Shown here piece after piece: positions 8,010 through 18,420 of a DNA stretch of 64,000 nt. Position 1 is the stretch's first letter; the number at the start of each line of letters is the position of its first letter. The stretch lies in assembly GCA_965284435.1 (NCBI GenBank), contig OZ260083.1:1550001-1614000 (forward strand). Direction: 5' to 3'. A program made the translations under genes and the position numbers. The stretch is from CAIYZT01 sp947461435. GTDB taxonomy: Bacteria > Pseudomonadota > Alphaproteobacteria > Rhodobacterales > Rhodobacteraceae. The notes under the pieces are model-generated. The model made no database searches. It was not told the origin of the DNA and saw only the letters and a list, made by a program, of their open reading frames with translations.

Positions 8010-9608
8010 ATGACATCACATGGACTGAAGAAACTCCTGTCTGGGCTGGCACTTGTGGCCCTTCTGGCCGCTGGCGCCCCGGCCTTTGCCGATGACACTT
8101 TGGACCGAGGCGTCGGTTCGGAATGGTCCTCGCTGGATCCGCAAGTCAACTTTGATGCGGCCGCCGCTTGGATCTTGGCGGATGCCTACGAAGGGCTGGT
8201 CAACTTTGATTCCAAGGGGGCGCTGATCCCGGGGGCTGCCGAAAGCTGGGATATGTCCGAAGATGGCAAGACCTATACCTTTCACCTGCGCGATGGCCTC
8301 AAATGGTCGAACGGCGATGCTTTGGTGGCTCAGGATTTTGTGAATGGAATCCTGCGCACGCTGAACCCTGAAACCGCGTCGGAAAAGGGCTATTACTTTT
8401 ACTCCACGATCCAGATCACCGGGGCTTCTGCCCTCGCCAACGGCGAGACGGCAGACACCGCAACCCTTGGGGTGACCGCGCCCGATGCGCGCACGGTCGT
8501 CGTGCAGATGGAAACGCCCGCGCCGCACATGCTTCAACTGATGGGCTCGTTCCAACTGGCGCCGCTGCATGGCCCCAGCTTTGCCGCGAACGGGACGGCC
8601 ACCTTCATCGATCCTGCCCTTGTGGTATCGAATGGGGCCTATGTGATCAAAGAAGTCGTGCCGCAAAGCCACGTCCTTCTGGAACGCAACCCCAATTATT
8701 GGGATGCGGCCAACGTCAAGATTCCTTTCGTGAAATACCACGTCACCGAAGATGTCGGGACCGAGCTGAAGCGCTATCAAGCCGGCGAGATCGACATCAC
8801 CTATGATGTGCCCCTCGCCCAGATGGACAGCCTGATGACCGACCTTCCAGGTCAGCTTTTGACCTTCCCGTCGACCTATCTGATCTACTATTCGTTCAAT
8901 CTGTCCTTGCCGCCCTTTGACAATATCGACCTGCGCCGCGCCCTGTCGCTTGCCATCGACCGCGATGTGCTGGAAGGCAGGATCGTCAAAGGCGGGGCCA
9001 TCCCGACCTTTTCTTATGCGGGTGGGTTTGATCCGGCCTACAGCGGCCCGCAGATCGCAGAAGCGGCCATGACCCAGCCCGAACGCGAGGCGTTGGCGCA
9101 AGAGCTTTATGCCAAAGCCGGGTTTGGCCCGGACAATCCGCTGAAGCTGTCCATCGCCTCGACCGTGGCCGAGATCAACACAAAGCGCGCCAACGGCATC
9201 GCCTTGATGTGGAAAAAGGTGCTGGGCGTGCAAACCGAGGTGAACGCCCAAGAACGCAAGGCCTGGCTTGACCTGTTTTACACCGATGATTGGGGCGTTT
9301 TCGCCGATAACCTTGTGGGCGATTTCGCAGGTCCAGAAACCTTTTTGTCGTACATGCGCCCCTCGGCCGAACCGGGATATGACTGGGTCAAACCCGAATA
9401 CGACGCCGCCATGGATGTGGCCGCCCAGATCCCCGATCAGGCGGGGCGGTATCTGGCGCTGGCGGCGGCAGAAAAGATCCTGCTGGAGGATTACATCTTT
9501 GCCCCCATTGCCATCGAACCCTATCGCCATCTGGTCAAACCAAACGTCAAAGGCTTTGAACCCTCGGTGGCGGGGTATCACAACAGCCAGTTCATGACCC
9601 TTGACTGA
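8010..9608 (+). CDS. peptide-type ABC transporter substrate-binding protein (SBP family 5)
   Basis: 532 residues from the ATG at 8010 with CGGAGA just upstream; an ATG at 8004 is also in frame. A signal peptide is clear (KKLLSGLALVALLAAGAPAFA, cleaved before DDTLDRG), so it is periplasmic. The mature part has the family-5 features: SEWSSLDPQ near the start, AESWDMSEDGKTYTFHLRDG, LKRYQAGEIDITYDVP and the C-terminal lobe. It would deliver di- or oligopeptides, or similar ligands, to the two permeases that follow. Four bases separate it from the first permease gene. Confidence 0.88.
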   Translation: MTSHGLKKLLSGLALVALLAAGAPAFADDTLDRGVGSEWSSLDPQVNFDAAAAWILADAYEGLVNFDSKGALIPGAAESWDMSEDGKTYTFHLRDGLKWSNGDALVAQDFVNGILRTLNPETASEKGYYFYSTIQITGASALANGETADTATLGVTAPDARTVVVQMETPAPHMLQLMGSFQLAPLHGPSFAANGTATFIDPALVVSNGAYVIKEVVPQSHVLLERNPNYWDAANVKIPFVKYHVTEDVGTELKRYQAGEIDITYDVPLAQMDSLMTDLPGQLLTFPSTYLIYYSFNLSLPPFDNIDLRRALSLAIDRDVLEGRIVKGGAIPTFSYAGGFDPAYSGPQIAEAAMTQPEREALAQELYAKAGFGPDNPLKLSIASTVAEINTKRANGIALMWKKVLGVQTEVNAQERKAWLDLFYTDDWGVFADNLVGDFAGPETFLSYMRPSAEPGYDWVKPEYDAAMDVAAQIPDQAGRYLALAAAEKILLEDYIFAPIAIEPYRHLVKPNVKGFEPSVAGYHNSQFMTLD

Positions 9609-9611
9609 CCG

Positions 9612-10535
9612 ATGATACCCTTCGTCGCCAAACGCCTGTGGAATGGGCTGCTGACCTTGGCCGCCCTGGCCAGTCTGACCTTTTTCGTCATGCGTTTGGC
9701 ACCGGGGGGGCCATTTTCCCGCAACCGCAAGATCAGCCCCGAAGTGCAGGCCAATATCGAAGCCGCCTTTCATCTGGATGAACCTGTGGTCCGCCAGTTC
9801 GCCCGTTACATCTGGGGGCTGATGCGCGGCGATCTGGGGCCCTCCACCCGGTTTCGCGACTATTCCGTGAATGATCTGATCGCTTCTGGCCTGCCCACAT
9901 CGCTGACCATCGGCTTTTGGGCCATTTTGGTGGCGGGGCTTGTGGGCATCGCCTTGGGCCTTGCCGGGGCGCTGCGCCGCAACGGCTGGACGGATTACGC
10001 GGCGGGCACCATCGGCGTGATCGGCATCGCCATTCCCATCTTCATCATCGGGCCGCTGATGCAGGCCTATTTTTCGGTCTATCTGGGCTGGCTGCCCGTG
10101 GGCGGCTGGAACGAGGGGTGGCGATCCTTGGTGCTGCCTGTCCTTGTGCTGGCTCTGCCCAACATTGCCTATATCTCGCGGCTGACGCGGTCTTCGCTGA
10201 TCGAAAGCCAGCGCGAAAACCACGTGCGCACCGCCCGCGCCAAAGGCATCGGCCCAACCCGCGTGCTATGGGGCCATGTGATGACCGGGGCCTTGCTGCC
10301 GGTCATTGCCTATCTGGGGCCTGCCTGCGCCGCCCTGATCACGGGGTCGATCCTGATTGAAACCGTCTTTGCCCTGCCCGGGATTGGGCGGTTCTTTGTC
10401 GACGCCGCGCTGAACCGCGACTATCCTTTGGTCATGGGCATCACGCTTGTTTATGGTGGGTTCTTGATTGTGTTCAATATCTTGACAGACCTTGTGCGCG
10501 GCTGGCTGGACCCAAGGGTGCGCCATGGCACCTGA
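9612..10535 (+). CDS. ABC transporter permease, DppB/OppB type
   Basis: 307 residues with the typical N-terminal segment LLTLAALASLTFFVMRLAPGGPF and about six membrane spans. The cytoplasmic EAA loop that docks on the ATPases is present (RTARAKGIGPTRVLWGHV). The closing part, GSILIETVFALPGIG followed by ALNRDYPLVMG, is characteristic of the B-type permease of peptide, nickel and oligopeptide importers. It is the first of two permeases; its stop overlaps the start of the C-type permease by 11 bp, so the two are translationally coupled. Confidence 0.9.
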   Translation: MIPFVAKRLWNGLLTLAALASLTFFVMRLAPGGPFSRNRKISPEVQANIEAAFHLDEPVVRQFARYIWGLMRGDLGPSTRFRDYSVNDLIASGLPTSLTIGFWAILVAGLVGIALGLAGALRRNGWTDYAAGTIGVIGIAIPIFIIGPLMQAYFSVYLGWLPVGGWNEGWRSLVLPVLVLALPNIAYISRLTRSSLIESQRENHVRTARAKGIGPTRVLWGHVMTGALLPVIAYLGPACAALITGSILIETVFALPGIGRFFVDAALNRDYPLVMGITLVYGGFLIVFNILTDLVRGWLDPRVRHGT

Positions 10536-11380
10536 TCTGGCCGCGCCTCGGTCCACCTTGTCCTTGCAGGCCGCGCGCTTTGCCGGCAACCGGCTGGCGG
10601 TTGTGTCGGTCTATGTGCTGCTGGCCATCGTGGCGCTGTGTTTTTTGGGCCCTTATGCCTTTCCCTTCACCGGGCAAGATGCAGATTTTGACAATATATC
10701 GGCCCCGATGAACCTGTGGTCTGCCCATCCCTTTGGCACCGATGATTATGGCCGCGATCTGTTGGTTCGGGTGCTGGAAGGGGGGCAAGTATCCCTTGCC
10801 ATCGGGTTTCTGGGGGCCTTGACCGCTGGGGTCATCGGCGTGCTCTATGGGGCGATGTCCGGCTTTGTCGGCGGCAGGACCGACAGCCTGATGATGCGCA
10901 CGGTCGAGGTGCTGTATGGCTTTCCCTATGTCATTCTTGTGATCTTGCTGTCGCTGTTGTTTGGCGGGGGAACCGTGGCGTTGTTTGTCGCCATCGTCTT
11001 TACGCTTTGGCTGACCCCGGCAGTCATCGTGCGCGCACAGGCCCAGTCGCTGGCCCGCCGCGAATTTGTCGAGGCCGCGCGCGCCGGCGGCATGACCGGC
11101 TGGCAGATCGTCGTCCAGCATATCGTGCCCAACACCGTCAGCCTTGTGATCGTCTACGGCAGCTTGTTGGTGCCCGAAGTGATCTTGTCCGAAAGTTTTC
11201 TGTCATTTCTGGGGATCGGCATCAAAGAGCCGCAGGCCAGTTGGGGCAATCTCATTCAGGCGGGCACTGCCCAGATGGACACCGATCTGCGCCTGCTTTT
11301 GCTGCCCGGCGGATTGCTGGCCCTAGTGCTGTTCTGCCTCAACTTCATTGCCGATGGCCTGCGAGACGCCTTTGACCCAA

Positions 11381-11391
<11 letters not shown>
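10525..11391 (+). CDS. ABC transporter permease, DppC/OppC type
   Basis: 288 residues from the ATG at 10525, inside the end of the B-type permease gene. An N-terminal membrane segment (VYVLLAIVALCFLGPYAF) is followed by the periplasmic motif HPFGTDDYGRDLLVRVLEGG, a hallmark of the C-type permease. The EAA loop is REFVEAARAGGMTGWQIVVQH, and ILSESFLSFLGIGIKEPQ is the signature near the C-terminus. With the B-type subunit it forms the heteromeric membrane channel. Its last 11 bases overlap the start of the first ATPase gene. Confidence 0.9.
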
Positions 11392-12345
<954 letters not shown>

Positions 12346-12349
<4 letters not shown>

Positions 12350-13326
12350 CCCCGGTTCTTGAAGCGCGCAACCTGACCGTGGGATATTCCAGCCCCGGCG
12401 GGCTTTTCACCAAACCGCTGTTCCTGCCCATCGTGCACGAGGTGTCTTTTGCGCTTCAGGCGGGCCAAACCCTTGGCATCGTCGGGGAATCGGGCTGCGG
12501 AAAGTCAACTCTGGGCCGCGCCCTTTTGCATTTGATCCCCGCCGCCAAAGGGCAGGTTCTGTGGCGCGGTGAAAATCCGGCCGATCTGCCGCGCGCGGCC
12601 CTGCGCCAACGGCGCGCCGACATGCAGATCATCTTTCAAGATCCCGTCGCAGCACTGGATCCGCGCATGACCCTTGGCCGCATCCTGTCGCGCCCTCTTG
12701 CCACGTTCGAGCCGTCCCTGTCCAAAGCCGATCAGCAGACCCGCGTGGCCGAGGTGTTGCACCGCGTCGGCCTGTCGGCCGACTTTGCCGGCCGCTTCCC
12801 GCACGAACTGTCGGGCGGGCAGGCGCAGCGCGTGGGCATTGCCCGCGCCATCATCGGGCGGCCCGCAGTGATCGTCTGCGATGAACCGGTTTCGGCGCTC
12901 GATGTCTCCATTCAGGCGCAGGTTGTGAACTTGCTGATGGATCTGCAGGCCGAAATGGGCCTTGCGCTGGTCTTCATCTCGCACAACTTGGCCGTCGTGC
13001 GGCACATCAGCCACGAGGTCATGGTCATGTGCCTTGGCCGCGTGGTCGAACAGGCCCCGCGCGATGCTTTCTACGCCCGTCCGCTGCACCCCTATGCCGC
13101 CGCGCTGAAACAGGCCGTGCCGCAGCCGGATGTTGCGGTGGAACGGCTGCGGCGCGGCCAATCGCTGCCGGGCGAGTTGCCGTCCATCGCCCGCCCGCCG
13201 GCGGGCTGCGTCTTCTCATCGCGGTGTCCCAAGACGCAGGATCTGTGCCGGCAGGTTCGGCCCGAGTTGACGTCTTATCCCGCCGCGCGCACCGCAGCCT
13301 GCCATTTTGTGGACACCCCCCCATGA
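12346..13326 (+). CDS. ABC transporter ATP-binding protein, DppF/OppF type
   Basis: 326 residues. Walker A is GESGCGKST, then IFQDPVAALDPRM, the signature LSGGQAQRVGIARAI, Walker B VIVCDEPVSALDVS and the switch His in ISHNLAVVRHI. CVFSSRCPKTQDLCRQVRPE is the Cys-rich tail of this class. It completes the five-protein importer (binding protein, two permeases, two ATPases). Both ends overlap neighbouring genes by four bases (ATGA), so expression with the upstream ATPase and the downstream peptidase is tightly coupled. Confidence 0.9.
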
Positions 13327-15116
13327 CCGATCTTGCCGCTGCTTGGGCTGCCTTGCCCAGCTTCACCTCTGTCCAAGCCTCGTCCGATGGCACTTGGGCC
13401 TTCTTCACCTGCGGCGGTCTGACCGAGGTTGACGAGCTTTACGCCTGTCCCACCGACGCCAGCAGGCCCGCGCAGCGCCTGACATTTTCCCAAGATCACC
13501 TGTCCATTCGCGATGTGTCCGCCGATGGCCAGCGCGTGCTTTTGGCCCAATCGCGTCATGCCAATGAACATGACCACCTGTTGCTTCTGATACGGCAAAC
13601 CGGGCAGATCACGCAGCTGACCCCACTGCAAGACAGCCACTATCTTTATGGCGGCAGCTTCACGCCCGACGGCAGTGCGATCATTTTTCTGGCTGATTTT
13701 GATTATGACGCGGGCGGTGTCACTGCCGGCGGCTGGATTTGGCGCCAAGATCTTGCGACCGGCCAACGCACCTGCCTTGCCCGCTCTGATACCCCGTTCG
13801 AGGATGGCCCCAAACTGTCCCCCGATGGCCGCCAGATCCTGTGGCACCGGCATGAAACCACGGCGGGCGCGACCCAGCTGTGGCTGATGAACGCCGATGG
13901 CTCTGCCCTGCGCGAGGTTTTGCGGCTGACCGATCACGCCAATGCGCGGGGCGAATGGATATCCAACACCTGCATCGCCGTGGTCAGCGACCATCACGGC
14001 CGCGACGCGCTGGGCCTGCTTGATCTGACCACCGGCCTGACATGGCTGGCGGCAGAACCTGCCTTGTTCGCGCACGATATCATCCCCGGCGGTGATGGTG
14101 CTTTTGCCTGCATCGCGCATGACCAATCGCGCAGTCTGGCCGTCCTGTTTCCCGGCGGCGAGCCTATGCCAAACCGCAGCCTGCGGCGCTCCTTATTGCC
14201 CCATTGTGCCCTGCCCAAGGGCGGCTGGCTGGCCGAGGCCTATGACGCCGACGCCCCGCATCAGATCGTCGCCGTGGCGGCCGACGGCACCTGCACCCCC
14301 CTGTTCACGGCCCCGCCGCAGCCCGCCCGCCAGTATCAGGCCCCGCAAGATTTTCGCTGGACCGCCGCCGACGGCACGCCGCTGCAAGGCTGGCTTTATC
14401 GCCCGCAAGGCCGGTCCAAGGGGTTTATCGCCTATATTCATGGCGGCCCGACATGGCATTCCGAAGATTGGGTCAACCCCAAGATCGCCCATTGGGTCCA
14501 ATCAGGGTTCACCGTGCTGGATCCGAACTATCGCGGATCGACCGGGTTTGGCTTTGCGCTGCGCGAGGCGGTGAAAGTGGATGGGTGGGGCGGGCGCGAG
14601 CAGACCGACATTCGCAGCGGAATCGAAGCCTGCATCGCCCAAGACCACGCCGCCCCCGGCAAGATCGGCATGGCGGGCAATTCCTATGGCGGATTTTCGT
14701 CCTGGACGGGCATCACGCGCCACGCCGATCTGGTCAACGCCGCAATCCCCATGTGCGGCATGTACAAGCTGGACATCGATTTTTACGAAACCGAAATGCC
14801 CCATGGCCGCGCCTATAGCATCGAGATGATGGGCGGCACGCCCCAAGAGGTGCCGCACAAGTATGACAATGCCTCACCGGGGCGGTTCATTCACCAGATC
14901 AAGGGCGCGCTGATGATCGTGCACGGACTGGCCGACAGCAACGTCGGCCCTGAAAACACCCATTGCGCCCTGCGCGAATTGGCCGCCGCCGGCATTGCGC
15001 ATCAGGCGGTCTTGTACCCCGATGAAGGCCACGGCGTCTTTCGGCGCACGAATGTGGCCGATTATCTGCGCCGCTCGGTCGCCTTTTTTGAAACCGCCTT
15101 TGCGCCGCCTGTCTGA
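13323..15116 (+). CDS. S9 (prolyl oligopeptidase) family peptidase
   Basis: 597 residues from the ATG at 13323, which overlaps the stop of the ATPase gene; the reading frame is open further upstream but that part is in the ATPase coding region. The N-terminal ~340 residues contain propeller-like repeats (SFTPDGSAIIFL, LSPDGRQILW). The C-terminal alpha/beta hydrolase domain has Ser454 in GNSYGGFSSW, Asp538 in GLADSNVGPENT and His570 in DEGHGVFRR. No signal peptide is seen, so it acts in the cytoplasm on short peptides brought in by the adjoining importer. Acylaminoacyl-peptidase and dipeptidyl-peptidase activities are both possible. Confidence 0.87.
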   Translation: MTDLAAAWAALPSFTSVQASSDGTWAFFTCGGLTEVDELYACPTDASRPAQRLTFSQDHLSIRDVSADGQRVLLAQSRHANEHDHLLLLIRQTGQITQLTPLQDSHYLYGGSFTPDGSAIIFLADFDYDAGGVTAGGWIWRQDLATGQRTCLARSDTPFEDGPKLSPDGRQILWHRHETTAGATQLWLMNADGSALREVLRLTDHANARGEWISNTCIAVVSDHHGRDALGLLDLTTGLTWLAAEPALFAHDIIPGGDGAFACIAHDQSRSLAVLFPGGEPMPNRSLRRSLLPHCALPKGGWLAEAYDADAPHQIVAVAADGTCTPLFTAPPQPARQYQAPQDFRWTAADGTPLQGWLYRPQGRSKGFIAYIHGGPTWHSEDWVNPKIAHWVQSGFTVLDPNYRGSTGFGFALREAVKVDGWGGREQTDIRSGIEACIAQDHAAPGKIGMAGNSYGGFSSWTGITRHADLVNAAIPMCGMYKLDIDFYETEMPHGRAYSIEMMGGTPQEVPHKYDNASPGRFIHQIKGALMIVHGLADSNVGPENTHCALRELAAAGIAHQAVLYPDEGHGVFRRTNVADYLRRSVAFFETAFAPPV

Positions 15117-15192
15117 CAGCGCCCGCCCCCGATGATGCCTTGCCCTTTGCCGGCAAAGGCCTACTCTGCCCGCGATCATGAAGGAGACCCCC

Positions 15193-15435
15193 ATGTCAGA
15201 CACCCCCCACATCGCCGCAAAAACCCCCTTCGCCATGCCCGTGGAAGAAGGGAAAAGCTATTTCTGGTGTTCCTGCGGCCAGTCAAAATCGCAGCCTTTT
15301 TGCGATGGCAGCCATAAAACTACCTCCTTCTCGCCGGTCAAGTTCACCGCAGATGTCACCAAAACGGCCTTTCTGTGCGGCTGCAAGCAAACCAAGAACC
15401 CCCCGTTCTGCGACGGCAGCCACAAGGCGCTGTGA
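15193..15435 (+). CDS. CDGSH iron-sulfur domain protein, two motifs
   Basis: 80 residues from the ATG at 15193, preceded by AAGGAG; an ATG 15 bases earlier lies before that site. Two complete CDGSH motifs occur: CSCGQSKSQPFCDGSH and CGCKQTKNPPFCDGSH. Each supplies three Cys and one His for a [2Fe-2S] cluster of the mitoNEET type. The double-motif form without a membrane anchor corresponds to the MitoNEET-like bacterial class, expected to carry two clusters in a monomer. The role in bacteria is not settled; electron or cluster transfer is likely. It is 76 bp after the peptidase gene and may have its own promoter. Confidence 0.9.
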   Translation: MSDTPHIAAKTPFAMPVEEGKSYFWCSCGQSKSQPFCDGSHKTTSFSPVKFTADVTKTAFLCGCKQTKNPPFCDGSHKAL

Positions 15436-15442
15436 CCGCTGA

Positions 15443-15805
15443 TCACCCGATCAGCACGATCACCCAAGCGATCCCGCCCGCCAGCGCCGTGACGGCCACC
15501 AGCGCCGATCCGCAATCCTTGGCCTTCTTGGCCAAGGGGTGCCTGTCGGTTGAGATGTAATTCACCGTCTCTTCAATCGCCGTATTGGCCAGCTCCGCCG
15601 CCAAAATGAGCAGACCCAGCGCCACGATCAAGGCCCGCTCTGCGGCGGTCAGATCCACATACAGCGCCAGCGCGATGGACAGGGCATTGACCAAAGTCCA
15701 TTGCCGCAAACTCTTTTGGTCCGCCCAAGCGGCAATCCAACCTTCAAAGGACCACACAAAGGTGTTGCGGATCCGGCCCATTTCAGCGCGTGCGAATTTC
15801 AGCAT
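15443..15805 (-). CDS. dgkA: diacylglycerol kinase
   Basis: 120 residues from the ATG at 15805 (MLKFARAEMGRIRNTF), matching the usual length of about 120. An in-frame upstream ATG would add 13 unrelated residues. The protein has three membrane spans: TLVNALSIALALYVDL, IVALGLLILAAELANTA and ALVAVTALAGGIAWVIVLIG. The catalytic motif ELANTAIEETVN with the following DRHPLAKKAKDCGSA is diagnostic. It phosphorylates diacylglycerol in the inner membrane, recycling lipid released during periplasmic glucan or lipid-A modification. It ends 8 bp from the CDGSH gene, which converges on it. Confidence 0.92.
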   Translation of the reverse strand: MLKFARAEMGRIRNTFVWSFEGWIAAWADQKSLRQWTLVNALSIALALYVDLTAAERALIVALGLLILAAELANTAIEETVNYISTDRHPLAKKAKDCGSALVAVTALAGGIAWVIVLIG

Positions 15806-15853
15806 CCCGTCCCCCGACGTTTGCCTGCAGTAACCCCCGCGCACTGCGGGCCG

Positions 15854-18301
15854 TCAAGTCCCGCGCGGTTTGGCCCGCAAGGTGGGTTCGGCCTCGGTCG
15901 GATCCTCGGGCCAGGGGTGGCGCGGATATTGCCCGCGCATGTCTTTGCGCACATCGGCATAAGACGTCCGCCAAAACCCCGGAATGTCCATGGTCACCTG
16001 AATGGTCTTGTGGGCCGGACTTAGAAGGCTGACGCGCAGCGGCAGCCGGTTTTGCCCCACCACGGGGTGCACCGTCACGCCAAACATCTCTTGCAGGCGA
16101 AGTTCGATTCCCGGGATATCCCCGTCATAATCAATCGGTACCGCCCGGCCCAAAGGTGTGACGAAATGGCTGGGAACCAGCCGGTCCAGGTCCGCCGACT
16201 GTCCCCAATCCAGCCGCCCTTTCAGTGGCTCGGTCAGATCCAACGCCTTCAGATCGGCCTCGGTGCGCATCTTTGACAAAAACGGCAACAGCCAGTCTTC
16301 GGCGCTCGCCAGCAGCCCGGCGTTGGTGCAATCCGGCCAGGTGGTTCCGCCGCCCCGCGCCAATTCGATCCGCGCCCGCAGACGCCGCGCTGCGGGGCTA
16401 AAGGTCAATCCCACCTGCCGCATCCCCTCCAGCGCCGCCCGCGCGACGGCTTCGGCCGGGGCCTCGGGCCAGGGTCGGTCATCCAGCACCAGCGCCCCGA
16501 AACGCTCTTGCCGCCGCGCCAACACCCGCCCCTCTCGCCGCGACCACTCACACGCGTCGGCCCAGTGCATCTGGCCGCCATACACCGCCCGCACCTCGGC
16601 CTCGGGGATGCCAAAGGCCAATCGCACACCCGCCTCCTGTCGGTCGCCGTCCAGATCCACCGCCACGATCATCCGCGCGCCGGACAGGGTGTGCCCCGGC
16701 TCCATCAACGCGCCTTTGCCCCCCGACAAAAGCCACCGCGGCGCATCCCCCTTGCGGCGCAGACCAATCCGGTCCGGATAGGCCAGCGCCGCCATCTGCG
16801 CGGGCGACAGCGCGCCCAAGACACCCTCTTTGGCCACCGCGCGTTCCAGACGCTTGGCCTCGGCGCGAATGCGATCAACCGCCGGGCGCGACACCTCATA
16901 GGGATGGGCGGCGGCAAACTTGCCCGGATCTGCGATGGCCTGCAGCCGCAAGGTCAGATCCGGCGGCGCTCCGCGCAGCGGATCGCGTTCGGCCATCAGG
17001 GCCGCCAGCGTCGCCGCGCCAGGCCCCGCCAGCGCCAGCATATGGGCCAATCGCGGATGCAGGGGCAGGGCGGCCAATCGTCGGCCATGCTCGGTGATCC
17101 GCCCGCCCGACAGCGCGCCCAGCCGGCCCAGAAGGGCCTGCGCCTCGGCCATTTGTCCGGGCGGCGGCGCGGTGAGAAAGGGCAAATCCGCCGATCCCCA
17201 CAGCGCAAGTTCCAGCGCCAGCCCTGTCAGATCCGCCGCTTCGATTTCGGCCGGGGCAAAGGCCGCAAGGCTGCCCTCTTCGCCCTTGGACCACAGCCGG
17301 TAACAGACCCCTTCCGCAACCCGCCCGGCCCGGCCGCGGCGCTGTTCGGCCTCGGCGCGGGTAACCCGCTCCGTCACCAGCCGCGACATGCCCGAATTGG
17401 GATCGAACCGCGCCCGCCGGGCCCGGCCGCCATCCACCACCACGCGCACATCGGGCAGCGTTAAAGAGGTTTCCGCGATCGATGTGGCCAGCACAACCTT
17501 GCGCCCCGGCGCAGGGGCAAGCGCCGCGCGCTGGGCGGCAAAATCCATTGCGCCAAACAGCGGTCGCAGTGAAAACCCCGCGCCCAGCCGGCCGGCAAGC
17601 GCCCGCTCGGCCCGTCTGATTTCGCCTTCGCCCGGCAAAAAGACCAAGATCCCGCCGTCTGCGGTCTCTTGCGCGGCCTGTTCCACCAGCGCCGCAAGCG
17701 CCGCATCAAACCGAACCGTGCTGTCCAAGGGGCGCGGCAACCAGCGGGTTTGCACCTCAAACGCCCGCCCGGCCGAGGTGATCAGCGGCGCATCGCCCAT
17801 CAAGGCGGCCACTGGCGCGGCGTCAAGGGTGGCCGACATGACGATCAGCGCAAGATCGGGCCGCAGGGCCGCGCGCAGTTCCAGCGCCAGCGCCAAACCC
17901 AGATCGGCATTCAAGCTGCGTTCGTGAAATTCGTCAAAGATCAGGCAGCCGATCCCGGGCAATTCGGGATCCGCTTGGATCATCCGCGTCAGGATACCTT
18001 CGGTCACCACTTCAATGCGCGTGGCCGCGGATACTTTGGCCTCTCCCCGGATGCGGTACCCGACCGTGGCCCCCACCGCCTGATTCAAGGTATCGGCCAT
18101 CCGCTCGGCCGCCGCCCGCGCGGCCAATCGGCGCGGCTCCAGCATCACGATGCGGCCGCTGATCAGTCCGCTGTCCAGCAGATCCAACGGCACCACGGTG
18201 GTCTTTCCCGCGCCGGGCGGGGCCTGCAAAACCGCCATGCCGCGCGCGGCGATGGCGGCGCGCAGGGCAGGCAGGGCCTCGTGGATGGGCAAGGTGATCA
18301 T
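15854..18301 (-). CDS. hrpB: ATP-dependent RNA helicase HrpB
   Basis: 815 residues from the ATG at 18301 (MITLPIHEALPAL); an earlier ATG at 18358 adds residues not typical of the family. This is a DExH helicase: motif I LQAPPGAGKTTVVPL, motif II DEFHERS, motif III VMSATLD, motif V TSIAETSLTLPDV and motif VI EQRRGRAGR. The C-terminal helicase-associated and HrpB-specific regions follow (LDWGQSADLDRLVPSHF, GIELRLQEMFGVT). The biological role of HrpB is poorly known. The gene is separated by 48 bp from dgkA, downstream on the same strand. Confidence 0.92.
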   Translation of the reverse strand: MITLPIHEALPALRAAIAARGMAVLQAPPGAGKTTVVPLDLLDSGLISGRIVMLEPRRLAARAAAERMADTLNQAVGATVGYRIRGEAKVSAATRIEVVTEGILTRMIQADPELPGIGCLIFDEFHERSLNADLGLALALELRAALRPDLALIVMSATLDAAPVAALMGDAPLITSAGRAFEVQTRWLPRPLDSTVRFDAALAALVEQAAQETADGGILVFLPGEGEIRRAERALAGRLGAGFSLRPLFGAMDFAAQRAALAPAPGRKVVLATSIAETSLTLPDVRVVVDGGRARRARFDPNSGMSRLVTERVTRAEAEQRRGRAGRVAEGVCYRLWSKGEEGSLAAFAPAEIEAADLTGLALELALWGSADLPFLTAPPPGQMAEAQALLGRLGALSGGRITEHGRRLAALPLHPRLAHMLALAGPGAATLAALMAERDPLRGAPPDLTLRLQAIADPGKFAAAHPYEVSRPAVDRIRAEAKRLERAVAKEGVLGALSPAQMAALAYPDRIGLRRKGDAPRWLLSGGKGALMEPGHTLSGARMIVAVDLDGDRQEAGVRLAFGIPEAEVRAVYGGQMHWADACEWSRREGRVLARRQERFGALVLDDRPWPEAPAEAVARAALEGMRQVGLTFSPAARRLRARIELARGGGTTWPDCTNAGLLASAEDWLLPFLSKMRTEADLKALDLTEPLKGRLDWGQSADLDRLVPSHFVTPLGRAVPIDYDGDIPGIELRLQEMFGVTVHPVVGQNRLPLRVSLLSPAHKTIQVTMDIPGFWRTSYADVRKDMRGQYPRHPWPEDPTEAEPTLRAKPRGT

Positions 18302-18420
18302 GACGCTGTCATGCCAACCCGCGCGCCGTTTGACCAGAGGGCACGGACACCCCCCCAAACACCCGCGTCCCGACTGGACATGCCCGCCAGCCCGTGAAAC
18401 CCCTGTCTCCGGAGGCCCCC

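Noticed and set aside
8016..10223. A 735-residue open frame on the minus strand
   Set aside because: Antisense to the substrate-binding protein and permease genes, with low-complexity composition and no recognisable motif.
13029..13322. N-terminal extension of the S9 peptidase
   Set aside because: It lies entirely within the upstream ATPase coding region, and the ATGA overlap at 13323 gives a normal start.
15144..15159. 16-nt palindrome CCTTTGCCGGCAAAGG after the S9 peptidase gene, considered as terminator
   Set aside because: The stem has no loop and no T-run follows. It may end the operon, but the evidence is too weak to list as a terminator.
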